From assembly GCA_030041275.1 (NCBI GenBank), contig JASHOE010000130.1, forward strand, positions 1 to 36,851: a DNA stretch of 36,851 bases, given 5' to 3'. Position numbers and translations under genes: made by a program. Under the pieces are notes generated by a model. It searched no databases and was not told the DNA's origin. It saw only the letters and a list, made by a program, of their open reading frames with translations. The DNA is from Streptosporangiaceae bacterium. GTDB taxonomy: Bacteria > Actinomycetota > Actinomycetes > Streptosporangiales > Streptosporangiaceae. Shown piece after piece: positions 26,471 to 33,412 of the stretch; position 1 is the stretch's first letter, and every line of letters begins with the position of its first letter.

Positions 26471-27404
26471 AGCGCAGCGCGGTCGGCATAGTGCGCAGCC
26501 AGAACGCGTCGTCATGGCAGCCGCCAGTAATCCCGCCGGGAACCGGGCGGCCCGTGACTTCAGCCAGGCGGGCACGGAACGATGCGGCTTCCGGCTGGAA
26601 CGGGTCGTCCGTGCCGCAGGCAATCCAGGTCGGCACGTGCCGCAGTGAGCTGATTTCAGCGAACACGTCGTTCCTGGCGAAGTCCGCCTGACTGTCGAAG
26701 GCTTCCCTGTCGACCGAGTATGCGTCCGAGAATGTCGCAAAGATCGCGGGAGACAGCGCGGCCACAGCCGCGACGGTCGGATTGGCGCCGGATGTCACGC
26801 GCCCAGCTGCGGCAGACGTCGCGACGGGCAGCGTGGTCCCGCCCTCGGCGATGCGCTCGGCAAGCAGGAGCGCGCCGTAGCCGCCCATGGACTCACCAAC
26901 GACGCCGATCTGGCTGGTTGCCAGCCCTGCAGCGGCGGCGCGCGGCAAGACCTCGTGCAAGATCATGCCGATCGGGTCGTCCCCGTCAGCCCGCCGGTGC
27001 CAGTAGGTGCCCCCGCCATCCACGCACACGACGGCGAACGAGGCGATCTTGGCCGCAGTCATAGCGATGACGACCTGGCTGGCCAGGCCTGCCGCGGTGC
27101 TTCCCGCGCCGTGCAGCCCGATCACGACGCCGAGGTCGGACCCGGCTGCGGCCTCAGGAGGAACCAGGGTGACGATCTGCACCCTGCGGTGCCGGTAGGC
27201 AGACTCGAACGTCACGACGTGCTGCGTGGGAGGACGGCCTGTCGGTGCCGGGGGAGCGGAGCCGCACGCGCCGTCCAGCCGCGCCAGGGCGTATTTGCCT
27301 GGCAGCGCACCATCCTGGACGAGTTCGTAACCGGCAGCCACAACGGCCGCGGCGGCCAGACCGAGGCCGCCGACGAGGACACTGCGACGCGAGGGGCCGG
27401 ACAC
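26448..27404 (-). CDS. Tat-exported alpha/beta hydrolase (esterase-like)
   Basis: A 318-residue secreted hydrolase. The N terminus has a twin-arginine signal (SRRSVLVGGLGLAAAAVVAAG, seen as SRRSVLVGG followed by an Ala/Val-rich core), so it should be exported folded and possibly stay membrane-attached. The body has an oxyanion-type LHGAGSTAAG segment, the nucleophile elbow GESMGG, an acid in CGTDDPF and a His in GGCHDDAFW. These match the esterase D/S-formylglutathione hydrolase/feruloyl-esterase branch of alpha/beta hydrolases. The substrate is unknown. It overlaps the 3' end of the convergent synthetase-like gene by 23 bases. Confidence 0.85.
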   Translation of the reverse strand: MSGPSRRSVLVGGLGLAAAAVVAAGYELVQDGALPGKYALARLDGACGSAPPAPTGRPPTQHVVTFESAYRHRRVQIVTLVPPEAAAGSDLGVVIGLHGAGSTAAGLASQVVIAMTAAKIASFAVVCVDGGGTYWHRRADGDDPIGMILHEVLPRAAAAGLATSQIGVVGESMGGYGALLLAERIAEGGTTLPVATSAAAGRVTSGANPTVAAVAALSPAIFATFSDAYSVDREAFDSQADFARNDVFAEISSLRHVPTWIACGTDDPFQPEAASFRARLAEVTGRPVPGGITGGCHDDAFWLRTMPTALRFIDEHLR

Positions 27405-27603
27405 TGTCGCCTCCGCGTATCAGCCCGATCCGCTGACCAATTCGGCGAGTCGTTGCTGAATCGTATGCGCCCACTGGGCAGCTGCGCGCGAACGTCCATT
27501 CAGGGATGCTGCGTCGGCTGGTTCGGCAGCCGGGCCGACGGGCCGGGCCGCGCACCGAATATCGGCGCGCAGGCCCGGCCGGTCGGCCGCGGCCTCCTGG
27601 GGA

Positions 27604-27915
27604 TTACAGGTTCTGGCTGGCGGCACGCAGGTCGCGCGCCAGGTCGCCCGCGATAGACCGTCCGGTGTCCGATGTCGGAATGAGCAGCCAGCAGGCGAGA
27701 TACAGCGGGATGCCGGCGCCACCGAGGAAGGTGAGCACGACAAAGGCGAGGCGGACGACGATGACGTTGATTCCGAGGTACTCGGCCAGCCCGGATGCCA
27801 CCCCCGCGAGCATCCGGTCTCCGGTCGGGCGAGTGAGTGTCGTGCGTGTGGTCCCGCTGCTCGACGCTGAGCCTGCGGCGGACTGGTCGGGTGCTGAACC
27901 CGTTATTTCGCTCAT
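27604..27915 (-). CDS. PspC domain membrane protein
   Basis: A 103-residue protein with a hydrophilic Ser/Thr-rich N-terminal 30 residues followed by a PspC domain: RMLAGVASGLAEYLGINVIVVRLAFVV and a second hydrophobic stretch LGGAGIPLYLACWLLIP. PspC proteins are small envelope-stress or regulatory membrane proteins. It is divergent from a histidine kinase that carries its own PspC domain (131 bases apart), so both probably belong to one sensing unit. Start ATG at 27915; no TANNNT box lies at the six-base spacing. Confidence 0.9.
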   Translation of the reverse strand: MSEITGSAPDQSAAGSASSSGTTRTTLTRPTGDRMLAGVASGLAEYLGINVIVVRLAFVVLTFLGGAGIPLYLACWLLIPTSDTGRSIAGDLARDLRAASQNL

Positions 27916-28034
27916 GGCACCCAGCGTGCCGTGCCGTGGCTGGCCTGCCTATCGGGAACCACCCTGATGAGACCCTGGTCACCCCGCCCCAGGTCCAGGG
28001 CTTTCCCGGATGGCGGCCACTCAGGTCTGCGGGC

Positions 28035-28040
28035 CATCAT
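28035..28040 (+). promoter_or_regulatory. Candidate -10 box of the PspC-kinase operon
   Basis: CATCAT ends six bases before the ATG at 28047 and keeps A2 and T6. No Shine-Dalgarno is present in front of this ATG. Confidence 0.35.
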
Positions 28041-28046
28041 GGGCAC

Positions 28047-29420
28047 ATGGCCGATAACGCGGACACGTCGGCCGGGTGGCAGTCCAATGCCGGGCCCGGC
28101 AGGCCGCCGCCTGATCAGACGGCGTCCGACGCCCGGCCGTGGCTCACCCGGCTCGGCGCCCGGATGCGGCCCTACCGGCCGGGCGACACCCCGCTCCGCC
28201 GCCCGGTAGAAGGTCGCTTGCTTGGCGGCGTCGCGGCCGGCATCGCGCAGCGCACCGGGCTCGACCTCAGCCTGGTGCGGGCGGCTTTGGTTGTCCTGGC
28301 CCTTGTCACCTATGGATTCGGTGCGGCCGCCTACGTGGTTGCGTGGCTGCTGATCCCGGCGCAAGGCGCCGACAGCAACATCGCGACCAGGGCGCTGGCG
28401 GACAAGCGTGGCATTGGCCTGGCGGCGGCGCTCGCCTCGGTGCTGGCGGTGGGGCTGATCGTCGCATCGGCGCTTGACGCGACCTGGGTGGCCGGCCTGG
28501 CGGTGCCGGTGATCGTTTGCGGCGCGGGCCTGGCGCTGATCTCTCGAAACGCCGATGCCGAGGAGCGACAGCACCTGCGCGAGTTCGCCGATCCAGCTGG
28601 CCGCCCGAGCTCCTCCCGTCGACGTCGGCGGATACTGCGGGTCGCGCTGGCGCTGCTTCTGCTGCTGGGTGGCGCGGCTGCGCTGCTCAGTGACCACAAG
28701 ATCAACGCGTATTTGCTGCTGCCGCTGGCCGGCATGGTGCTGCTCATCGGCGGCATCGCTCTCGCTTTCGGTCCGTGGTGGCTGCGCGTCGCCAGGGATC
28801 TCGTCGAGGAGCGCCAGGCCCGGGTCCGAGCTGAGGAGCGCGCCGACATCGCCGCTCGGGTGCATGACTCGGTGCTGCAGACGCTGGCCCTGATCCAGCG
28901 CCGCGCCGGTGATCCGCACCAGGTCGTCCAGATCGCGAGGGCCCAGGAGCGCGAGCTGCGCGCGTGGCTGTTCGACGGCCGGGCGCCCGGCTCGCTCGAC
29001 GGCCAGGCTCTCACCGTGGCTGACGGCGTGCGGCTAATCCAGCAGGATGTTGAGGCGCAGCACGGTATCGCCGTCGAGGCCGTGACCGTCGGCGACTGTG
29101 CCCTGGACGAGGAACTCAGCGCGCTGATCGCGGCGGCGAAAGAGGCGACGGTGAACGCGGCGAAATGGTCGGGCGCGGACGTGGTGTCGGTGTTCGCTGA
29201 GGTAGAGCCCGGATCGGTGTCGTTGTACGTGCGTGACCGCGGTTGCGGGTTCGACCCCGACGCCATCCCGCCTGACCGCAAGGGGCTGGCGGAGTCGGTG
29301 CGTGGCAGGGTATCCCGGCGGGGCGGCTCGGTCACGATTCGGAGCGCGCCGGGCGAGGGCACCGAGGTATCGCTGGTCATGCCAAGGTCGGCAGCCGAAT
29401 CGTCGGCGCGCAGCTCGTGA
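28047..29420 (+). CDS. PspC-domain sensor histidine kinase (NarL-family partner)
   Basis: A 457-residue membrane kinase. After a polar, Pro-rich N terminus comes a PspC domain (RRPVEGRLLGGVAAGIAQRTGLD, seen as GRLLGGVAAGIAQRTGLDLS), then further hydrophobic helices around LAAALASVLAVGLIVAS and VALALLLLLGGAAALL. The HisKA_3-type phosphorylation site is His273 in AARVHDSVLQTLALIQ. The HATPase region has KEATVNAAKWSG (N box) and DRGCGFDPDAIP (G1). The ATG at 28047 was chosen because the upstream open frame overlaps the divergent PspC gene and CATCAT lies six bases away. It overlaps the response regulator start (GTGA), defining a two-component operon. Confidence 0.93.
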   Translation: MADNADTSAGWQSNAGPGRPPPDQTASDARPWLTRLGARMRPYRPGDTPLRRPVEGRLLGGVAAGIAQRTGLDLSLVRAALVVLALVTYGFGAAAYVVAWLLIPAQGADSNIATRALADKRGIGLAAALASVLAVGLIVASALDATWVAGLAVPVIVCGAGLALISRNADAEERQHLREFADPAGRPSSSRRRRRILRVALALLLLLGGAAALLSDHKINAYLLLPLAGMVLLIGGIALAFGPWWLRVARDLVEERQARVRAEERADIAARVHDSVLQTLALIQRRAGDPHQVVQIARAQERELRAWLFDGRAPGSLDGQALTVADGVRLIQQDVEAQHGIAVEAVTVGDCALDEELSALIAAAKEATVNAAKWSGADVVSVFAEVEPGSVSLYVRDRGCGFDPDAIPPDRKGLAESVRGRVSRRGGSVTIRSAPGEGTEVSLVMPRSAAESSARSS

Positions 29421-30115
29421 CCGGGCCAGCCCATGCGTCCGACCCGATCGGCCCCAACGCATCGGGCAAGACGCGGGTGTTCATCGTCGACGATCACGGC
29501 ATGTTCCGCTCGGGCGTGAAGTCAGAGCTATCCGGCGATGTCGACATCGTCGGCGAGGCAGCCGACGTGGCACCGGCCATCAGCGAGATTTCACAGTGTC
29601 TGCCTGACGTGGTGCTGCTGGACGTGCACCTGCCCGGCGGCGGCGGGCAGGAAGTCGTGGCGGCGGTCAAGGCTGCGCATCCCGAGGTGAAATTTCTCGC
29701 GCTGTCCGCGTCGGACGCGCCGGAGGACGTCATCGCGGTGATCCGGGCCGGCGCTCGTGGTTATGTCACCAAGACGATCTCGGGCACCGAACTGGTCGAT
29801 GCGGTGCGGCGCGTCGCTGCCGGGGACGCTGTTTTCTCGCCGCGGCTCGCGGGGTTCGTGCTCGACGCGTTCGCGGCCGGAGCCGCGGCCGAGCTGGACC
29901 GCCCGTCCTTCGACCCCGAACTAGACCAGCTGACCGCCCGGGAACGGGAGGTGCTCCGCCTGATCGCCCGCGGCTACACCTACCGTGAAGTGGCGAGGGA
30001 GCTCTTCATCTCGGTCAAGACGGTCGAGAGCCACGTCTCGTCGGTGCTGCACAAGCTGCAATTGTCGAGTCGGCACCAGCTGACCCGGTGGGCAGCCGAG
30101 CGTCGGCTGACTTAG
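29417..30115 (+). CDS. NarL/LuxR-family response regulator
   Basis: A 232-residue regulator. The receiver domain has the acidic pair Asp25-Asp26 in VFIVDDH, phospho-acceptor Asp69 in VVLLDVHLPG, and the Lys in YVTKTISG. A C-terminal LuxR helix-turn-helix follows: LTAREREVLRLIARGYTYREVA and FISVKTVESHVSSVLHKLQ. Its GTG overlaps the stop of the PspC-kinase gene by four bases, so that kinase is the clear partner. Its own TAG stop codon (30113-30115) is the first base triplet of a 60-bp tandem repeat. Confidence 0.95.
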   Translation: MTGPAHASDPIGPNASGKTRVFIVDDHGMFRSGVKSELSGDVDIVGEAADVAPAISEISQCLPDVVLLDVHLPGGGGQEVVAAVKAAHPEVKFLALSASDAPEDVIAVIRAGARGYVTKTISGTELVDAVRRVAAGDAVFSPRLAGFVLDAFAAGAAAELDRPSFDPELDQLTAREREVLRLIARGYTYREVARELFISVKTVESHVSSVLHKLQLSSRHQLTRWAAERRLT

Positions 30116-30444
30116 CGGGTTGGGGCGCCCCGCTGGTCGGCTCGCGGTCGGGCCACCCAGCGCCGGATGACCTAGCGGGTTGGGGCGCCGCGCTCGTTGG
30201 CTCTCGGCCGGGCCACCCAGCGCCGGATGACCTAGCGGGTTGGGGCGCCCCGCTCGTTGGCTCTCGGCCGGGCCAGCCGGGTCGGCCGCGCGGCGAGGTA
30301 CCCCGTGCCGGCTGGACCGCAAGCCGCGGACAGCTCCTGTTCGACGGCTCTGCGCGCTGGCTGGCGCTGGCGGCGTCGCTCGCGGTCGGCATCGGCGTGG
30401 CGGCGTTCGCCACCCACCTGTCGGCGAAGTGGGGCGTGTTCTGA
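30088..30444 (+). CDS. Small membrane protein with three 20-residue repeats
   Basis: A possible 118-residue protein with no family I recognise. Residues about 9-65 are three 20-residue repeats of the form DLAGWGAPLVGSRPGHPAPD, encoded by the 60-bp DNA repeat. A charged linker follows, then a single hydrophobic segment WLALAASLAVGIGVAAFATH near the C terminus, as in a tail-anchored protein. Third-position G/C is near total in the last 45 codons, which supports coding. The only available start is a GTG at 30088, inside the end of the response regulator gene and without a ribosome site, so expression may depend on translational coupling. Start choice and the reality of the repeat part are uncertain. 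Confidence 0.45.
   Translation: MGSRASADLAGWGAPLVGSRSGHPAPDDLAGWGAALVGSRPGHPAPDDLAGWGAPLVGSRPGQPGRPRGEVPRAGWTASRGQLLFDGSARWLALAASLAVGIGVAAFATHLSAKWGVF
30113..30275. repeat. 60-bp direct tandem repeat, 2.7 copies
   Basis: Units begin at 30113, 30173 and 30233, each opening with TAGCGGGTTGGGGCGCC. Units 1 and 2 differ at a few positions, and the third matches to 30275. The first three bases of unit 1 are the stop codon of the upstream response regulator. The period is a multiple of three, so reading frames pass through intact. Confidence 0.95.
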
Positions 30445-30540
30445 CAGGTCGCCAGCCGGGGACCTGAGAACGGAACGGCTGGGCTTGCCGAGCGTGCCTT
30501 CGACACTGCCCAGCCGTAGGGGCAGCCTGTGCGGTCGACA

Positions 30541-30546
30541 TATGAT
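30541..30546 (+). promoter_or_regulatory. Candidate -10 box of the dosS-like gene
   Basis: TATGAT is one base from the ideal TATAAT and lies 26 bases before the ATG at 30573. No good -35 hexamer is seen, so an activator may be needed. Confidence 0.45.
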
Positions 30547-30572
30547 CGACACGATTCGGGTCAGAAGCCGCC

Positions 30573-32309
30573 ATGGTCGGAGCCGCAGTGGAGACCGGTA
30601 AGCCGCCGTCGAGGCTGCCCAGCCTCGGCTTGGATGAGCTGCTCGCGGAGCTGCAGGCGCGGTTGCAGGCGGTGCTCGCGACGAGAGACCGAGTCAATGC
30701 GCTGTTCGACGCCGTCGTCGCGGTTGGCACGAACCTCGACATCGAAGTGGTCCTGCGCGGCATCGTCGAATCCGCGGTGTCGCTGGTGAACGCGCGCTAC
30801 GGAGCCATGGGCGTCATCGGCGAGGGCGGTCGGCTGGCCGAATTCATCCCGGTCGGGCTGACCGAGGAGCAGATCAGCCGTATCCACCACTGGCCGGAGG
30901 GCCGAGGGCTGCTCGGCGCGCTGATCCGTGATCCGCAGCCGGTCCGGGTCGCCGATCTGAGCATGCACGAGCTGTCTTCGGGATTCCCGCCCGGCCACCC
31001 GCCGATGACCTCGTTCGTCGGCGTTCCGATCCGGATCAGGGATGAGGTGTACGGAAACCTCTACCTGACGGAGAAGGCCGACGGCGGCCAGTTTGATGAG
31101 GAAGATCAGGCGGTGCTGGTCGCTCTTGCCGCCGCGGCCGGCGTGGCGATCGAGAATGCCAGGCTCTACGACGAGGCGCGCCGACAGCAGCGGTGGCTGG
31201 CCGCGAGCGCTGAAGTGACCAGGGGGCTGCTGTCAGGCGCCGACGTCAGCGACGCGCTGGAGCTGATCACGACGCGTGCGCTGGAGATGTCGGGCGCGGA
31301 TCTGGTGATGCTCGCCCTGCCGGTTGCTGACGGCAGCGAGCTGGAGATCGCGCACGCGGCCGGCGAGGCGGCGGAGGACGCGGTAGGCATGATGGTGCCG
31401 GCCACGCGGTCGGCGTCGGGGATGGTGCTCGCCAGCGGGCAGCTGCTGGCCGTCGCCGACTTCAGCCACGATGACCGCGTCGCCAGGGTGACGCGGGAGC
31501 GGCTGAACCTCGGCCCGGCGCTCCTCGTCCCGCTTGGCGCGGCGGGGAATGTGCACGGCGTACTGACCGCCGGGCGCCGGCCAGGCGCAATGCCGTTGCC
31601 TCCCGCCGCCGCGGACATGCTGGTCACCTTCGCCACTCAGGCGGGGATCGCGCTGGAGCTCGCCGAGCACCGCAGGCAGGCGGAGCGGGTGGCGGTGTTC
31701 GAGGATCGTGACCGGATCGCCCGGGATCTGCACGACCTGGTGATCCAACGGCTCTATGCCACCGGTATCTCGCTGCAGGGCACCGTCGGCATGATCGGCG
31801 CGCCGGAGGTAGCGGGCCGGGTCAGCCAGGCTGTCGACGCGCTCGACGAAACCATCAGGGATATCCGGACGTCCATCTTCGAGCTGCAAGCCAGGCCGCA
31901 GGCCACCCCGGCCGGTCTGCGGTCGCGGATCGTCGAGGTGGCCGGTGAGATGGCCAGCCTGCTCGGCTTCGCGCCCACACTGCGGCTCGACGGCCCGCTC
32001 GACAACGGGGTGCCCAAGGACGCCGCCGAACACCTACTCGGCGTGCTCAGAGAGGCGCTTTCGAACGCCGCCAGGCACGCCGCGGCGAGCAGGGTAGAGG
32101 TGCAGGTACGCGCCGCCGAGAACCTGAGCCTGACGGTCACCGACAACGGCACCGGCATCAAGCCGGGCGGGCGCCGCAGCGGTCTCGCCAACGTGGCCGA
32201 GCGCGCCGCCGAATGCGGCGGCTCGCTGCGCGTGGAGAGTGCTCCTGACGGTGGCACGCGCCTCGAGTGGCTGGTGCCGCTGCCCCCAGGCCGCGCCGGG
32301 CGGCGCTGA
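30573..32309 (+). CDS. dosS: DosS/DevS-like GAF sensor histidine kinase
   Basis: A 578-residue soluble kinase with two GAF domains (about 50-195 and 220-365), a HisKA_3 dimerisation domain with His387 in RDLHDLVIQRLYATG, and an HATPase domain with EALSNAARHA and VTDNGTGIKPGG. GAF-A is closely like M. tuberculosis DosS/DosT: ARYGAMGVIGEGGRLAEF, WPEGRGLLGALI, and GFPPGHPPMTSFVGVPI, followed by GNLYLTEKADGG. His142 in PGHPPM is in the region of the haem-binding His149 of DosS, suggesting a haem gas/redox sensor; this needs proof. The start may be the ATG at 30573 or the GTG at 30588, which has GGAG five bases upstream. The gene converges on dosR. Confidence 0.92.
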   Translation: MVGAAVETGKPPSRLPSLGLDELLAELQARLQAVLATRDRVNALFDAVVAVGTNLDIEVVLRGIVESAVSLVNARYGAMGVIGEGGRLAEFIPVGLTEEQISRIHHWPEGRGLLGALIRDPQPVRVADLSMHELSSGFPPGHPPMTSFVGVPIRIRDEVYGNLYLTEKADGGQFDEEDQAVLVALAAAAGVAIENARLYDEARRQQRWLAASAEVTRGLLSGADVSDALELITTRALEMSGADLVMLALPVADGSELEIAHAAGEAAEDAVGMMVPATRSASGMVLASGQLLAVADFSHDDRVARVTRERLNLGPALLVPLGAAGNVHGVLTAGRRPGAMPLPPAAADMLVTFATQAGIALELAEHRRQAERVAVFEDRDRIARDLHDLVIQRLYATGISLQGTVGMIGAPEVAGRVSQAVDALDETIRDIRTSIFELQARPQATPAGLRSRIVEVAGEMASLLGFAPTLRLDGPLDNGVPKDAAEHLLGVLREALSNAARHAAASRVEVQVRAAENLSLTVTDNGTGIKPGGRRSGLANVAERAAECGGSLRVESAPDGGTRLEWLVPLPPGRAGRR

Positions 32310-32382
32310 AGGCCAGACCGCGCCGGGCGGCGCTGAAGGCCAGACCGCGCCGGGCGGCGCTGAAGGCCAGACCGCGGCGCTG
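32289..32382. repeat. 27-bp tandem repeat across the end of dosS
   Basis: Units GGCCAGACCGCGCCGGGCGGCGCTGAA-like (27 bases) start at 32311 and 32338, preceded by a partial unit at 32289 and followed by a partial one from 32365. The dosS TGA (32307-32309) lies inside the first, partial unit and is copied in the later ones. The array fills most of the gap to the convergent dosR end. Confidence 0.9.
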
Positions 32383-32414
32383 CGTCGTGGCCGCCCGTTG
32401 CGAATGCGGCCGCG

Positions 32415-33074
32415 CTACCGCGGGAAAACGCGGGATGCATACACCGCGGCTTGCGTGCGACGCTCCACGCCGAGCTTGGCGAACAGCGCTGACACATAGT
32501 TCTTGACCGTCTTCTCGGCCAGATACATCCGCTCGCCGATCTGCCGGTTCGTCAGGCCGTCGCCGATCAGTTCGAGGATCTTGCGCTCCTGCGGCGTGAG
32601 GCCGGCCAGTGGGTCGTCCTTGGCGGCCTGATCGCGCATCCGGGCCAGCACCTTGCTGGCCGCCTCTGGGTCGAGCATGGACTCGCCGCTCGCAACCGTG
32701 CGCACCGCGCCGACCAGGTCATTGCCGCGGATCTGCTTGAGCACGTAGCCGGCGGCGCCCGCCATGATGGCGTCGAACAGCGCCTCGTCGTCGCCGAACG
32801 ACGTGAGCATCAAGCAGGCAACCTCCGGCATCCGGGAGCGGATCTCACGGCATACGGTGACGCCGTCACCGTCCGGCAGCCGCACGTCCAGCACGGCGAC
32901 ATCGGGGCGCAGCGCAGGGATTCGAGCCAGCGCCGATGCGGCAGTGCCTGCCTCGCCGATTACCGTGATGTCCGGCTCGGCCTCGAGCATGTCCTTCACG
33001 CCACGTCGAACGATCTCGTGATCGTCGAGCAGGAAGACCCTGATAGCGCTCTGGGCGGCTGCGCTGGCTGTCAT
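32415..33074 (-). CDS. dosR: DosR/DevR-like response regulator
   Basis: A 219-residue NarL-family regulator strongly resembling mycobacterial DosR. The receiver has [18 protein letters not shown] and phospho-acceptor Asp63 in [14 protein letters not shown]. The DNA-binding part reads [19 protein letters not shown] and [20 protein letters not shown] followed by [10 protein letters not shown], which is the DosR recognition-helix region. The ATG at 33074 has TATCGT exactly six bases upstream, and a perfect DosR box is centred at -42.5 from that ATG, so the gene is probably leaderless and self-activated. It faces dosS tail to tail, unlike the co-directional devR-devS operon of mycobacteria. Confidence 0.94.
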   Translation of the reverse strand: MTASAAAQSAIRVFLLDDHEIVRRGVKDMLEAEPDITVIGEAGTAASALARIPALRPDVAVLDVRLPDGDGVTVCREIRSRMPEVACLMLTSFGDDEALFDAIMAGAAGYVLKQIRGNDLVGAVRTVASGESMLDPEAASKVLARMRDQAAKDDPLAGLTPQERKILELIGDGLTNRQIGERMYLAEKTVKNYVSALFAKLGVERRTQAAVYASRVFPR

Positions 33075-33080
33075 CTACTC

Positions 33081-33086
33081 ACGATA
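33081..33086 (-). promoter_or_regulatory. dosR: -10 box, leaderless dosR promoter
   Basis: TATCGT read leftward ends six bases before the ATG at 33074, so the transcription start would coincide with the start codon. Confidence 0.65.
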
Positions 33087-33109
33087 TCCAGGGCTGAGCT
33101 TTTGCGGCC

Positions 33110-33123
33110 GGGACCAAAGTCCC
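33110..33123 (-). promoter_or_regulatory. DosR box upstream of dosR
   Basis: GGGAC-CAAA-GTCCC (read on the + strand) is a perfect 5+4+5 palindrome with the core of the mycobacterial DosR motif. Its centre (33116.5) lies 42.5 bases before the predicted +1 at 33074, a typical position for an activator contacting RNA polymerase. Confidence 0.8.
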
Positions 33124-33412
33124 GTTCCGGCGGACCTATTGGCACCAACCGGCCTGCAGCAGAGACTCGGTGGTCGCTGGTCCGGAGCGTCGGCCCTCGG
33201 CCGTGACTTCTCGACGCTTCGGGGCAAGCGTTCCGGCCGGTCCGCTGCCAGTGACATGCGCTTATTCGGGTGGTGACAGGGCAAACGTGAACGCTCTGGC
33301 GGTTTCGCCCCGCGGGCCGGCCTCGATATCGGTGGCGCCACGCAGCCCGGCCAGGATGGGTGCCATGCCGCTGGTTGTGCAGGACAGCATCCCCGAGCTC
33401 GGCTGATCTGCC

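Larger units (their letters stand above)
33075..33412. other. 338-base gap between dosR and the SQR-like gene
   Basis: The left end carries the dosR promoter and DosR box. The rest has no convincing gene, hairpin terminator or second perfect DosR box. A degraded half-match (AGGAC-AGCA-TCCCC) lies at 33381-33394, only about 25 bases before the GTG of the flavoprotein gene. Confidence 0.6.

Noticed and set aside
29921..30763. Leftward open frame through the 60-bp repeat
   Set aside because: The repeat period keeps several frames open, so length alone is no evidence. It also covers the start of the DosS-like gene and the end of the response regulator.
33381..33394. AGGAC-AGCA-TCCCC as a second DosR box before the SQR-like gene
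   Set aside because: The right half does not match and the site would lie only about 25 bases before the start codon, not near -42.
33170..33406. A 78-codon rightward open frame before the SQR-like gene
   Set aside because: It has no ribosome site, no leaderless box and no recognisable domain.
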